A stretch of 64,000 bases of DNA from Nocardia sp. NBC_01730 (GTDB lineage Bacteria > Actinomycetota > Actinomycetes > Mycobacteriales > Mycobacteriaceae), in contig NZ_CP109162.1 in assembly GCF_035920445.1 (NCBI RefSeq), forward strand, positions 5,580,001 to 5,644,000. The letters run 5' to 3'. The translations under genes and the position numbers were made by a program. The notes under the pieces were generated by a model, which saw nothing but the letters and a program-made list of their open reading frames with translations, did not search any database and was not told the origin of the DNA. Shown here piece by piece: positions 39,168 to 48,850 of this stretch (position 1 is the stretch's first letter; the number at the start of each line of letters is the position of its first letter).

Positions 39168-41414
39168 TCAGTGCAGGAAGGCGTCGCCGGTCAAGTCGGC
39201 GCCTGCCGAACCGGTGAGATCGGCACCCGCATGCGTGTCCGTGAAAAGACCCGTGTCGGTCTGCGCACCTGTCGTGCTGTCCAGACCCGAACCGAAGGCG
39301 CTCGACACGTCCAGCGAGGACCAAGTGTGCGCGGTCGATCCGACGCTGCCGCCGAGACCCGCCCCGGTATCCACCGCGCCCGGTGTGGTGCCGCCCACCG
39401 ATCCGCCGAGACCGGCGGCGGTGTCCACCGCGCCACCAACGGTCGAAGTCAGCCCACCGCCGAGATCTGCCGTGGCGCCCAGGCCCGTGGACAGGCCGCT
39501 CTCCAGGCCGGTCGTCCCATGCGCACCGATGCCACTGTCCGGGCTCGATCCCAGCTGTGCCCCCGCGCTTGCGGCGCCATCGAAACCGCTCGACAGTCCC
39601 GCACCGGCATTGCCCGCAGCACCGAGACCGGTTTCCAAACCGGTCGTCGCGTCAGCGCCCGCACCGAAGGCTCCACCCACGGTCGACGACAAGCCGGTCT
39701 CCAGACCGGCGCCAGCGTGCGCACCCGCACCGATCGCACCGTCGATCCCCGTGGTCAGGCTGGTTCCGAGCCCGGCACCTGCCTCGATTCCGGTCGGCAG
39801 GCCCGAGCCGAGTCCGGCCGCAGCCTGCGCGCCCGCGTCGATCGCACCGGCAGCACCGGTCCCGAGGCCGACACCGGCCTGCACCGCGCCGTCCACACCT
39901 GTGGACAGTCCCACCCCGAGCCCGCTGGACACCCCTGTTTCCAGACCGGTCGTTGCGTCGGCGGCGCCGCTGAGCACCGCACCGACTCCCGTTTCCAGAC
40001 CCGAGCCGATCTGCGCTCCGGTGCCCAGTGTGCCGTCCAAGCCCGTGGACAGACCGGCGCCGAGATCAGCGCCCGTGCCGAGGGCCGCACCGAGCCCCGT
40101 CGCGAGACCGGTCTCCAGGCCCGCCGTCGCCTGTGTTCCGATATTCGCGGCCCCACCGAGGGCCGAGGAAATACCGCCACCGAGTCCGGTGGCCAGATCG
40201 CCCGCACCCTGTGCCGCACCGTCGATTCCGCCGGTCAGCCCGGTCGCGGCCTGGCCGGTGGCGTGGAGCGCACTGCCGAGACCGGTCGACAGGCCGGTCT
40301 CGAGTCCGGTACCCACCTGTGCTCCGGCTTCGCCCAATCCCTGCAATCCGGTCGACAGCCCGGCACCGAGGCCACCGCCCGCACCGAGCGCTGCGTCGAG
40401 ACCTGAGGTCAAGCCGCCCGTTGCCTCCACAGCACCCTCCAGACCGGCACCCAGCTCGGCGCCGACCTGCGCACCAGCACCCAGCGTGGCATCCAAACCA
40501 GTCGTCAAACCGGTCGCCGCGTCTAAAACACCTTCCAGACCCGCACCCGCCTGCGCGCCCAAAGCCCCGTCGAGACCCGTCGTCAAACCAGCCGCCGCAT
40601 CCACAGCGCCCTGCAGACCCGCGCCCAGGTCAGTTCCGGCCTGCGCACCGGATCCGAGCACTGTGCCCAGACCCGCGGTCAAACCTGTCGCCGCGTCCAC
40701 GGCACCCTGCAGACCCGCGCCGAGACCCGTCGTCAACCCCACGGCCCCGTCGACGCCGGTGGACAATCCGGCACCGAGATCCGCGCCCGCGTCCAGTACC
40801 GCGTCGATGCCGGTGGACAGGCCGGTCTCGAGTCCGGTTCCGACGTTCGCCACGCCCTGCAGGCCGGTGGACAGCTCGGCACCGAGGTCGACATCAGCCC
40901 CGATGCCGGTGATCAACTGGGCGCCCGCTCCGAGCAGGCCCCCCACCGCGGCGGACAGATCCGCTCCGGCGTTCACGACGGTGTCGAGACCCGCTGTCAG
41001 CCCGGCGCCCAGATCGGCGCCGACCTGCAGGCCGGTGTCGATCGCTGTGTTCAGACCGGCGCCGAGGTCGAGCCCGAGACCGGTGCCCGCGTCCACGCCG
41101 AGATCGACGCCGAGATCGACGCCGAGGTCGAGCCCGGCGTCCGCCGCGGCGGCCGCGCCCACGGTGCCTGCTGCGTTCACCGCGGCAACCGCACCCGTCT
41201 GCGCACCTGCCGCCACGATCGCCTGCAGCTGGGAGCCGCCCGCTACCAGTGCCGACTCGGCGACCATCGGGGCACAGGCCGCGATGTCCTCCGGGGTCAC
41301 CGCGGAAAGGCCTGCCGCGGCCAGCGCCTGGGTCGGGTTCGCGCAGTAGCCGACTGCGGCCTCGTGGTTCCGCAGCAGATCGAGGATGAACTCCAGAATC
41401 GCGTTGGGTGTCAT
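39168..41414 (-). CDS. iniB: IniB-like Ala/Gly/Thr repeat protein
   Basis: About 748 residues from ATG 41414, nine bases after AGGAG. The N-terminal 65 residues form the IniB N-terminal domain (MTPNAILEFILDLLRNHEAAVGYCANPTQA in register with the mycobacterial protein, then TPEDIAACAPMVAES). The remaining 650 residues are low-complexity repeats built on GL(S/E)TGL and GAGAQ-type units of about 11-20 residues (for example AGLETGLSTGLG). No membrane helix is seen. IniB has no known activity, and the mycobacterial protein is shorter (about 480 residues). It is the first gene of iniBAC and is divergent from the Hsp70-like gene. Confidence 0.8.
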   Translation of the reverse strand: MTPNAILEFILDLLRNHEAAVGYCANPTQALAAAGLSAVTPEDIAACAPMVAESALVAGGSQLQAIVAAGAQTGAVAAVNAAGTVGAAAAADAGLDLGVDLGVDLGVDAGTGLGLDLGAGLNTAIDTGLQVGADLGAGLTAGLDTVVNAGADLSAAVGGLLGAGAQLITGIGADVDLGAELSTGLQGVANVGTGLETGLSTGIDAVLDAGADLGAGLSTGVDGAVGLTTGLGAGLQGAVDAATGLTAGLGTVLGSGAQAGTDLGAGLQGAVDAAAGLTTGLDGALGAQAGAGLEGVLDAATGLTTGLDATLGAGAQVGAELGAGLEGAVEATGGLTSGLDAALGAGGGLGAGLSTGLQGLGEAGAQVGTGLETGLSTGLGSALHATGQAATGLTGGIDGAAQGAGDLATGLGGGISSALGGAANIGTQATAGLETGLATGLGAALGTGADLGAGLSTGLDGTLGTGAQIGSGLETGVGAVLSGAADATTGLETGVSSGLGVGLSTGVDGAVQAGVGLGTGAAGAIDAGAQAAAGLGSGLPTGIEAGAGLGTSLTTGIDGAIGAGAHAGAGLETGLSSTVGGAFGAGADATTGLETGLGAAGNAGAGLSSGFDGAASAGAQLGSSPDSGIGAHGTTGLESGLSTGLGATADLGGGLTSTVGGAVDTAAGLGGSVGGTTPGAVDTGAGLGGSVGSTAHTWSSLDVSSAFGSGLDSTTGAQTDTGLFTDTHAGADLTGSAGADLTGDAFLH

Positions 41415-41531
41415 CAGAAACATCTCCTGAGATCCGGCGGACCTCATGATCCGCAGTCGTTGGAATGAATTTCACGGTAGGGACACGGCGCGTTACTCCG
41501 GAACGGGGCAAACCCCTGCACCCGGTCCCTC

Positions 41532-41564
41532 CGCACCGATAGGGGCGGCCGCACGAATAGGGGC
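41532..41564. promoter_or_regulatory. direct repeats between iniB and the divergent Hsp70-like gene
   Basis: CGCACCGATAGGGGC (41532-41546) and CGCACGAATAGGGGC (41550-41564) agree at 13 of 15 positions and are 18 bases apart, close to two helical turns. They lie 118-150 bases upstream of iniB. A second, weaker pair (ATCGGACTGGACAG and ACCGGACCAGACAG, 21 bases apart) lies at 41655-41689, just before the Hsp70-like start. These are candidate sites for the IniR-like regulator. Confidence 0.4.
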
Positions 41565-41709
41565 TTTTCCCGAATCCTTCCCCGCCCGGTAACGGCGGAG
41601 TGCCAGCAACCGACAGATCTGTTGCGTCGGCGTGACCACACTGACCTGCGCACTATCGGACTGGACAGCAGTGACACCGGACCAGACAGTTTTCGAACGG
41701 GGTTCTCGA

Positions 41710-43488
41710 ATGACACAGCGCCTGGCGCTCGGCATCACGGTCGGCGCGTCGAATTCGGTCGCCATGGCGGCAGCGGAGGATGGCAGCGACGACAACATCA
41801 TTCTCTCGGGCGGCGGTGCGGTACTCACCCACCCGAGCGTGTTGCGGCTGTCCCCCGACGCGGCGCCCACTTTCGGTGCGGGCGCACGCGCCACCGGTCG
41901 TCATTCCAGCGACGTGCTGCTGGAGGGGTTCCTCGCCAGGGTCGGCGACCCGGTGGCCATGCTCGCCGAGGACGGTTCGGCGCATTCGGCGGCCGACCTG
42001 GTCGCCACCGCGATCGGATGCCTGCTCGACGAGATCACCTGGGAAGCAGGCCGCTACGTCGACGAGACGGTGGTCGCCTGCCACCCGGCCTCATGGTCGC
42101 GGCACACCGTCGACATCCAGCGCGCCGCCCTCGACCAGGCCGGACTTGGTGAGGTGACGCTCGTCCCCGAGCCGACCGCCGCGGTCCGCTGGCTCGACGC
42201 CGCACACGGTCCGCTCACGGACGGCGCGGTGGTGGTCTATGACCTCGGTGGATCCGGGCTGACCGTCTCGGTGGTGCGCACCGGGGACCACGCGAGCCTG
42301 CTCGGTACACCGCTGCGAAGCACCGACATCGCCGGGGCGGAATTCGATCTGCTGACCATGCGCTATGTCCTGGCAAACGCCGCGCTCGCGAATGATTTCG
42401 ATCCGTTCGACCCTCTGGTGGAACGCGAGTTATCGGCTTTGCGCGAGCGCTGCAGGAATGCGAAAGAAGAGCTTTCCATCAATACGGCGACGGTCGTTCC
42501 GGTGCGGCTGGATCCGGCCGCACCGCGCGGGGGCAACGTGCGGCTGGTGCGCGGTGAGCTGGAGGACCTGCTGCGCGGGCCGCTCTTGAGCTCGATCGAC
42601 CTGATCCGCGACGCGGTGCACCGGGCCGGGCTCGACATCGGCGACATCGGCCGCGTCCTGCTCACCGGTGGCGGCGGCGCAATCCCCTTGGTCGCTGAGC
42701 TGATCTCGTCCGAGTTCGGTCTGCCCGTGGTGGCCGCCCCCGAGCCGGAGCACACCGGCGCCCGCGGCGCCGCGTTGCTGGCCACCGACCTGCTTGCCGC
42801 CGAGGCGAAATACCTACCCGTGGCCGCCCCGGTCGCCGAGACCGCGACGGCGCCATCGACCACAGCGCTTCCCGCGCTGAGCCTTCCGCCCCTGCCCGAC
42901 GAACGCCCGTCCCGCCGCCGTGCGCTCACCGTCAAGCAGCGCGCCGCCATCGTCGCCGGCGCGGCGGTCGCTATCGGCCTGCTGGCCAGCGGCACGGTCG
43001 CCGTCGGCACCGGCATCCAGTCCAGCTCGAACCATCCCGCCTCGACCGATCAGCCCACGGCCGGTAGTGCGGCGGAGATCGCCGCGACAACCGTCGTGCG
43101 GCCGGGCGAACTGTCCGTACCCGTTGCGGGCGTCGCGGCACCGGACTCGACCACCTCCGCGGGTCGACCGAAAGCCGAGGCGAGCGAGGCCGACTCCCCC
43201 TCGTCCGCGACACAGGGCACCACCGTCGCCGTAGTGAACAGCGAGCAGGCCCCTGGCCGGCCTGCGCCCGCGGAGCCTGGTGCGTCGCAACCGGCTCCGC
43301 AACCACAGCCGTCCCCCTCCCCGTCCCCGGCTCCGGCACCCGGCACCACCCAGCCCGCGCCGCAGCCGCAGCGTCCGGCGCCGAGCCTGCCGACCGGGGT
43401 GCTGAACGACACCATCGACGGCGTCGGCGACACCGTCGGCACCGTGCTACGCGCTCCCGGCCAGATTCTCGGAGGCTCAGGTGGCTGA
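41710..43488 (+). CDS. membrane-anchored Hsp70-like protein
   Basis: 592 residues from ATG 41710. Residues 1-390 follow the Hsp70 actin-like ATPase fold: LALGITVGASNSVAMA (phosphate 1), VVVYDLGGSGLTVSVV (phosphate 2) and VLLTGGGGAIPLVAELI (adenosine). There is no Hsp70 substrate-binding domain; instead a short linker, one transmembrane helix (AAIVAGAAVAIGLLASGTVA) and a Pro/Ala/Ser-rich outer tail. Function is unknown; it may couple ATP binding inside to the envelope. It is divergent from iniB and overlaps the IniR-like gene by eight bases. Confidence 0.8.
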   Translation: MTQRLALGITVGASNSVAMAAAEDGSDDNIILSGGGAVLTHPSVLRLSPDAAPTFGAGARATGRHSSDVLLEGFLARVGDPVAMLAEDGSAHSAADLVATAIGCLLDEITWEAGRYVDETVVACHPASWSRHTVDIQRAALDQAGLGEVTLVPEPTAAVRWLDAAHGPLTDGAVVVYDLGGSGLTVSVVRTGDHASLLGTPLRSTDIAGAEFDLLTMRYVLANAALANDFDPFDPLVERELSALRERCRNAKEELSINTATVVPVRLDPAAPRGGNVRLVRGELEDLLRGPLLSSIDLIRDAVHRAGLDIGDIGRVLLTGGGGAIPLVAELISSEFGLPVVAAPEPEHTGARGAALLATDLLAAEAKYLPVAAPVAETATAPSTTALPALSLPPLPDERPSRRRALTVKQRAAIVAGAAVAIGLLASGTVAVGTGIQSSSNHPASTDQPTAGSAAEIAATTVVRPGELSVPVAGVAAPDSTTSAGRPKAEASEADSPSSATQGTTVAVVNSEQAPGRPAPAEPGASQPAPQPQPSPSPSPAPAPGTTQPAPQPQRPAPSLPTGVLNDTIDGVGDTVGTVLRAPGQILGGSGG

Positions 43489-46075
43489 TACTGCCCTCGA
43501 CACCCTGCCGTGCGCGCGGGAGATCTTCCGGGAACTGGACTCCACCGACCAGCAGCCGCTGGTCTATCTCATCCGCGGCCGCTCGCAAACCGGTAAGTCC
43601 ACACTGCTCACAGAGATCCGGGCCCGCCTGCGCGCCGATGGCGTCCCGCTGCGGGACGACGCCGCCACACTCCAGCACACGCACGCGCGCAACGGTTCGT
43701 CCGCGATGGCGCAGACGCACAGCGGGACCGGAGCGGGCGCGGCGACCGACGCCGCCACGCGACCAGCCCTGATCATCGACAACGCACATACCCTTGGCCG
43801 CTTCGACCTCGAATATCTCTGCGCCGTCATCGAATCCGGCCGCTACACGGTTGTCGTGGCGGCACAGCCGCGCCCGCACGACCCGCGGTTGCGGATGCTC
43901 GCCGACACGGTCGCCCGACGCGGTCGCGTCGTCGATCTGCGCCCGCTCGGCGGCGCCGACATGGCACCGTTCGCCAGGGAACTCGGCATGATGGTTCCGC
44001 GCCAGGTCGCCAAGCACATCCACCTGCAGACCGCGGGTATCCGCGGCGGCGTGGTCGCCGCGTTGACCGCTGCCTGCTCGGCTCGGCTGGACGCGGGGAT
44101 CGGCGTCGTCGATACCGCCGTCACCGCATGGGCGCGTGCACTGCTGGACAACCTCGAGCCCGACCTGCTGGAGACTCTCGTTGTCGCCACCACCGGGACC
44201 GGACTCGACTCCAGCGAGCTCGCCGAAGTACTCGGTGTGGAGCCCGCGGCCGCCCAAGATCTCATCGACCGGGCCAGAGCGTGCGCGCTGGTGACCGATG
44301 CCGACCTGCTGCTCGAACCCGCTGTCAGCCCGCTGCGCACGCTGCTCGGCGACCGCAGGTTCGTCGCGGTCCAGCGCAGGCTGCTCGACGCCCGGCTCGA
44401 CGCAGGCCTGTTGCGCGACCACACCGCCCTGCAGCTCGCCGAATCCGGCGTCCGCGACCCGCGCCTCGCCGAATTCCTGATCGCCGCGGCGGAGAAGGCC
44501 GGTCGCGAGGCGGTCCGCTACTACGCCGCCGCGGCGGCCGGCGGCGCCGACCTCGATTCGATCGCGCTGCGCTGGGCCGAGGCGGCCGCGCGCACCGGCG
44601 ACGGTGCGACGGCCATACGCCTGGCGGAGCCGATGCTCGCACGGCCGGGCAGCACCGGCGCGGAACTCGCCACCGCCGTGCGGATCTGTGCGGCGGTACT
44701 GACCCGTCGCGGCATGGTCGGCCGCGCGGCGCAGTTGTACTCCTGGCTCGGCGCGCACCGGGTGGGCCGGGACTGGGCGGTCGGCGCCACCGTGCTGTAT
44801 CTGGCGGGTGATGTGGCGGGCGCCGCGGAGCTGTCCGCGTCGTCGACGCAGTGGCCGCCCACCGAGGCCGACGCGCACGCCAGGCTGATCGCGACCGGGC
44901 TCGCGGACTCCATCGCCGAGCGTGCGAACGGCACGGCCGCGGCGGTATCCGCACTGGTGCAGGCCGCGCACGCCGACGCGGGCCTCGACCGCTTCCTGCC
45001 GTGCACGGCGGTGTCGATCGCCACGCTGCTCTCGCTGGGCACCGGTGCGCCGCGCCGCGCCGGAGACGCGTTGCGGCGTGCCGCGGCCAGCGGATTGCGC
45101 TGCCATCAGCTCGACGTACTTTCGGCATGGACCGCGATGCTCGGCGGCGACGAGGGCGCCGCCGCGGCCATCGTGGCCGCGCTGGACCACGACTCGCTCG
45201 ACGTCCGCGACCGGCTGCTCGCACACGGCGTCGCGGTGGGCCTCGCCCGACGTAGCGGCGACCACACCGCGCTGACCCGCGCGTGGCAGGCGGCCGCTCC
45301 CTTGTTCGACGACGTGCAGGCAGATCTCCTGTCGGTGCTGCCGATCGGCGAACTGTGGCTGGCAGGCATCCGCCTGCGCGACGAGCGCCGCATCGCGCCG
45401 CTGGTGGACGCCACGCTGGCACTACTTCGTCGCCTGGACGAGCCTCCGGCCTGGTCCAACGCCTTCCACTGGTACGGCGTGCAGGCCGCGATCGCCCATG
45501 AGAGCCCTGAGGAGCTGCTGCCGCACGCACACGCGCTGAAGGCCGCGGCCGAGGCGGGCGACCGGCACGCCGCGGTGCTCGCGGACGCGGGCCGCACCTG
45601 GGTGCTGGTGCTGCGCGGTCAAGTCGCCACCGCACCGGTTCATGCCGCCGTCGCCGCGCTGACCGAGATCGGCATGACCTGGGACGGTGCTCGGCTGGCC
45701 AGCGAGGCGGCACTCGCCGCGCCGGACTCCGCGACAGCGACCGCACTGCTCAAACTGGCACGCACGGTCCGCGCCGACGCCCGTCCACAGGAACCGCAGG
45801 CCCGGCCGCACGCACCTGCCGCGCGCGAAGGGGGTCAGGCAACGCCGGCGACTCCTGCGCAGGCACCGGCCGCGATCCTCAGCGAACGCGAACGCGAAGT
45901 GGCCGAACTGGTGCTGCTCGGGCTGACCTACCGGGAGATCGGGGCGCGGCTGTACATTTCGGCCAAGACGGTCGAGCACCACATCGCCCGCATCCGACGC
46001 CGAATCGGTGCCGGCTCGCGATCGGAATTGTTGTCGATGCTGCGCGCCATGGGACACGGCTCGCTGCTGGTGTAA
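43481..46075 (+). CDS. iniR: IniR-like LuxR-family AAA regulator
   Basis: 864 residues from GTG 43481, five bases after GGAGG. A P-loop ATPase region opens the protein (LIRGRSQTGKSTLLTEIRARL), followed by ALIIDNAHTLGRFDLEYLCAV as Walker B. A long helical-repeat region follows, and the LuxR helix-turn-helix ends it (LSEREREVAELVLLGL then ISAKTVEHHIARIRRRIG). The architecture is LAL/MalT-like. The counterpart Rv0339c (IniR, 832 residues) controls iniBAC in response to envelope stress and free trehalose. The stop of the Hsp70-like gene overlaps its start, so the two are co-expressed. Confidence 0.8.
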   Translation: MADTALDTLPCAREIFRELDSTDQQPLVYLIRGRSQTGKSTLLTEIRARLRADGVPLRDDAATLQHTHARNGSSAMAQTHSGTGAGAATDAATRPALIIDNAHTLGRFDLEYLCAVIESGRYTVVVAAQPRPHDPRLRMLADTVARRGRVVDLRPLGGADMAPFARELGMMVPRQVAKHIHLQTAGIRGGVVAALTAACSARLDAGIGVVDTAVTAWARALLDNLEPDLLETLVVATTGTGLDSSELAEVLGVEPAAAQDLIDRARACALVTDADLLLEPAVSPLRTLLGDRRFVAVQRRLLDARLDAGLLRDHTALQLAESGVRDPRLAEFLIAAAEKAGREAVRYYAAAAAGGADLDSIALRWAEAAARTGDGATAIRLAEPMLARPGSTGAELATAVRICAAVLTRRGMVGRAAQLYSWLGAHRVGRDWAVGATVLYLAGDVAGAAELSASSTQWPPTEADAHARLIATGLADSIAERANGTAAAVSALVQAAHADAGLDRFLPCTAVSIATLLSLGTGAPRRAGDALRRAAASGLRCHQLDVLSAWTAMLGGDEGAAAAIVAALDHDSLDVRDRLLAHGVAVGLARRSGDHTALTRAWQAAAPLFDDVQADLLSVLPIGELWLAGIRLRDERRIAPLVDATLALLRRLDEPPAWSNAFHWYGVQAAIAHESPEELLPHAHALKAAAEAGDRHAAVLADAGRTWVLVLRGQVATAPVHAAVAALTEIGMTWDGARLASEAALAAPDSATATALLKLARTVRADARPQEPQARPHAPAAREGGQATPATPAQAPAAILSEREREVAELVLLGLTYREIGARLYISAKTVEHHIARIRRRIGAGSRSELLSMLRAMGHGSLLV

Positions 46076-46122
46076 CCTTTGCGGTTCCGTGTCAGCGGGA
46101 ATGCCGAAGCGAGGTACTGAGA

Positions 46123-47217
46123 ATGGCCACTGGGGTGGGCCTGCGCATCGCCGAGGATGAGTGCACCGCGGTAATCGTCACCGACGGCGACGAGGAGCCG
46201 CAGTACATCGTCCGCGAGTCGGCCTTGCATATGTCCGACGACGGTGACGCCGTGCTCGGCGGACCGGTACCTGCGGGACGTTCCCACTCGATCACCGGCT
46301 TCGTCCCTGCCGTCGGCGATCCCGCGGGCATCTCGGTCGACGACGGTGAGGCCTATCGCGCCGAAGATCTGATGGCCACCGCGTTGTTCTGCCTGATCAA
46401 TCTGACCGCCGAGCATCTCAACGGTCCGGCGGAGTTCTACGCGACGCATCCTGGGGACTGGCCCGCCGAGCACGTGCGCTCGCTGCGCGAGGCACTGGAC
46501 TACCTCGGTCTCCGCTCGGTGCTGCTGGTCAGCGAGGGCGACCTGCCCAGCGCCGGAACCGGCGCGAACGGCGGCGTGTTCGCCTACGACGCGGCGCGCG
46601 CGGCGCTGGCGGCGGTGCTGGCGACGCCGGCGGGCGCCACCCCGCCGGACCCGTCCACCGCCGAGAACTCGTTGTTGGACACTATCGTCATGCCTGCGGT
46701 TCCCGCCGCCCAGCCGCAGGCATACTCCGCCGCCATTCCGGTCGCCACGCCGGTCGCGACGAGCGAACCGGCCGCACCCGAAAAGCCCATACCGGCAACC
46801 ACTCCCGCGAAGGACCGCGAACGAGCACCGGTACTGATCGCCGTGGCCGCCCTGATCGGGCTGATACTCGGCGGTATCGCAGTGACCGCGCTGTTCCGCA
46901 ACGACGGCGACACGCCGGTGCCGCCGCTACCCGACGCCAAGTCCGAGCAGTCGTCGGTGAGCCTCACTCCGCCCGCGCCGCCGGTCGAGTTCCCCACGGT
47001 GCCCGTCACCACTCCGTCGCCGGAGCCTCCGGTGATCACGCCGGAGACCACGACGCCGGAGACCACGACGCCGCCGCCGGAGACCACCGAGCCGCCGACC
47101 ACGGCGCCGACTACCACTACACGTCCCACGCGGACGCCGACGACCACGACAAACCCCTTCTACGGACCGATACAGCCGATTCCGACCTTCCCCGGCTGGA
47201 TACCCGGTAGTCGGTGA
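46123..47217 (+). CDS. truncated Hsp70-like membrane protein
   Basis: 364 residues. Residues 1-160 resemble only the first lobe of an Hsp70 ATPase (TGVGLRIAEDECTAVIV; MATALFCLINLTAEHL; FYATHPGDWPAEHV). The phosphate 2 and adenosine motifs are missing, so ATP hydrolysis is unlikely. A transmembrane helix follows (VLIAVAALIGLILGGIAVTALF), and then a Pro/Thr-rich outer tail that ends in tandem TTTPE/TTTRPT-like repeats. It starts 47 bases after iniR and is likely to be co-transcribed. It may be a partner or decoy of the Hsp70-like protein at 41710. Confidence 0.7.
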   Translation: MATGVGLRIAEDECTAVIVTDGDEEPQYIVRESALHMSDDGDAVLGGPVPAGRSHSITGFVPAVGDPAGISVDDGEAYRAEDLMATALFCLINLTAEHLNGPAEFYATHPGDWPAEHVRSLREALDYLGLRSVLLVSEGDLPSAGTGANGGVFAYDAARAALAAVLATPAGATPPDPSTAENSLLDTIVMPAVPAAQPQAYSAAIPVATPVATSEPAAPEKPIPATTPAKDRERAPVLIAVAALIGLILGGIAVTALFRNDGDTPVPPLPDAKSEQSSVSLTPPAPPVEFPTVPVTTPSPEPPVITPETTTPETTTPPPETTEPPTTAPTTTTRPTRTPTTTTNPFYGPIQPIPTFPGWIPGSR

Positions 47218-47380
47218 TTAGTAGCGTCCTTCCCGGGTTTGTGCCCTAGAGTGATCCGCTGACCGGTGTTGTCGGATGAATTGCGGACAACGGTCTGTTG
47301 CTGGACGACGGCTGTGTGCCAACGGATTCCGCCTGTGGCCACGGATTTAGCTGGCACGTGCGTGCCGACGAAGGGACTTC

Positions 47381-48739
47381 ATGCGCAAGTTGGTGGCGCG
47401 TCGCGCCGCGGTCAAAGCTGTCGCCATCGCCTCGACCGTTCTCCTGGCTCCCTTGTTCGGCACGGTAACCGCCTCGGCTGCGCCCGAGGCTCCCGCGCAG
47501 CTCGAAGCGGACACTCTGCCACCGGAGCTGGTGCAGGCCATCGCGCGCGATCTGAAGATGACCCCGACGGAGTACCTGGACCGCGCGGCGCGTGCCCAGC
47601 AGCTGCGCGACTACGCGCGCGACTTCCGCTCGGAGCGACCCGATGTCTACGCGGGCGCCTGGATCGGCGCCGACGGCAAGCCCGTCGTCGCGGTCACCTC
47701 GCTGGACGCCGCCCATGTCGCCGCCGCCGATGGCTACCAGACCAGGCTGGCCCCGGTTTCCGCGGACAGTCTGGAAGGCTCGCTGATCCAGCTGAACCAG
47801 TGGATCACCGGCCTGCCGCGGGAGATTTCGCAGGGGATCAACTCCGTTGCCATCGACTTCCTGAACAGCCAGCTGGTGCTCAGCGTCGCCAACACAGCCG
47901 CAGGCCACATGCTCAACCTGCCGACCCTGCTCGCCAACATCAAGGTCATCCTGTCGCCGAACGGCGGAGGTCCGGTCGAGCGGCGTCCGATGGGCGGCGA
48001 CACCTACATCAGCGCTCCGATTTCACTGAAGGACACCTCGCTGAAGGGCGTCGACGTCTGCTCGTTCGGTTTCAACAGCGTCGACGCGGCGGGCAACGCG
48101 CTGAATATCAGTGCGGGCCACTGTGATCCGAATCTGAGTAAGGGCAACCAGGAGGCCACGGTCTACCTGCCGGATGTCCGAGACATACCGTCCAGCCCCG
48201 AACTGGGCACTTTCGTGCGAGCAACCCTCGGTGGCCAGACCGCGCTGGACTACTCGGTGATCAAGCTGAATGACCGCGCGGTGCGAGCGGGCATGGACCA
48301 GCCCTCGGTACGCGCCGCCAACGGCACCACGCTGTCCATCACAGGTACCGCCGAACCGATCACCGGCGCCCCGGTCTGCAAGTCGGGCCAGTCGTCCACC
48401 TTCACCTGTGGCTTCGTCGTGGCCGACCGGGTGGAGACCCAGCTGTACACCGCGGAGGGCGAGAGCAAGATCGTGCGCGGCTTCGCCAACTCGGCGTGCA
48501 CGCTCGGCGGCGACAGCGGGGGCGCGATCGTGTCCGGCACGCTGGCGCTCGGTATCACCAGTGGTTCCAACGCCGCGGACGCGCCGAATTGCAACGAGGC
48601 CAACGCCGCGCTCGCGCAGTACGGCGGCACGGCCACGCTGGGCATTCCGATCCGGCCGATTCTGGCCGATATCGACGCCTCTTCCGGCGGCGGGCTCGGC
48701 AGCGGCATCACAGTGCGCACGCGCCCGAACGCAGGGTGA
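47381..48739 (+). CDS. secreted S1 (chymotrypsin-like) serine protease
   Basis: 452 residues. A signal peptide (KAVAIASTVLLAPLFGTVTASA) precedes an alpha-lytic-protease-type prodomain (about 35-200, with LPPELVQAIARDLKMTPTEYLDRAARAQQL) and the catalytic domain. The triad is His in NISAGHC, Asp in TALDYSVIKL and Ser in LGGDSGGAIV. Cysteine pairs suit an extracellular enzyme. The prodomain would be removed after folding. A paralogue follows after 111 bases, so this is a tandem pair. Confidence 0.9.
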   Translation: MRKLVARRAAVKAVAIASTVLLAPLFGTVTASAAPEAPAQLEADTLPPELVQAIARDLKMTPTEYLDRAARAQQLRDYARDFRSERPDVYAGAWIGADGKPVVAVTSLDAAHVAAADGYQTRLAPVSADSLEGSLIQLNQWITGLPREISQGINSVAIDFLNSQLVLSVANTAAGHMLNLPTLLANIKVILSPNGGGPVERRPMGGDTYISAPISLKDTSLKGVDVCSFGFNSVDAAGNALNISAGHCDPNLSKGNQEATVYLPDVRDIPSSPELGTFVRATLGGQTALDYSVIKLNDRAVRAGMDQPSVRAANGTTLSITGTAEPITGAPVCKSGQSSTFTCGFVVADRVETQLYTAEGESKIVRGFANSACTLGGDSGGAIVSGTLALGITSGSNAADAPNCNEANAALAQYGGTATLGIPIRPILADIDASSGGGLGSGITVRTRPNAG

Positions 48740-48850
48740 CCTGCCCGAAGAGACTGTGGCGACCGACATACGACCGGTTTATCGGCTATCGAACCGACCG
48801 GCTTTCCTCGATGAGTAGGCATACCGCGCTCGAGCCCATATAGTCTGCAC

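Noticed and set aside
39168..41230. CRISPR-like periodic repeats
   Set aside because: The period follows the codons of the iniB repeat protein; there are no unique spacers of constant length and no cas genes.
38986..41349. 787-codon plus-strand frame opposite iniB and iniA
   Set aside because: Pro/Ser-rich translation results from the GC-rich repeats of iniB on the other strand.
42971..45265. 764-codon minus-strand frame opposite the IniR-like gene
   Set aside because: No domain; antisense to a gene with a P-loop and LuxR HTH.
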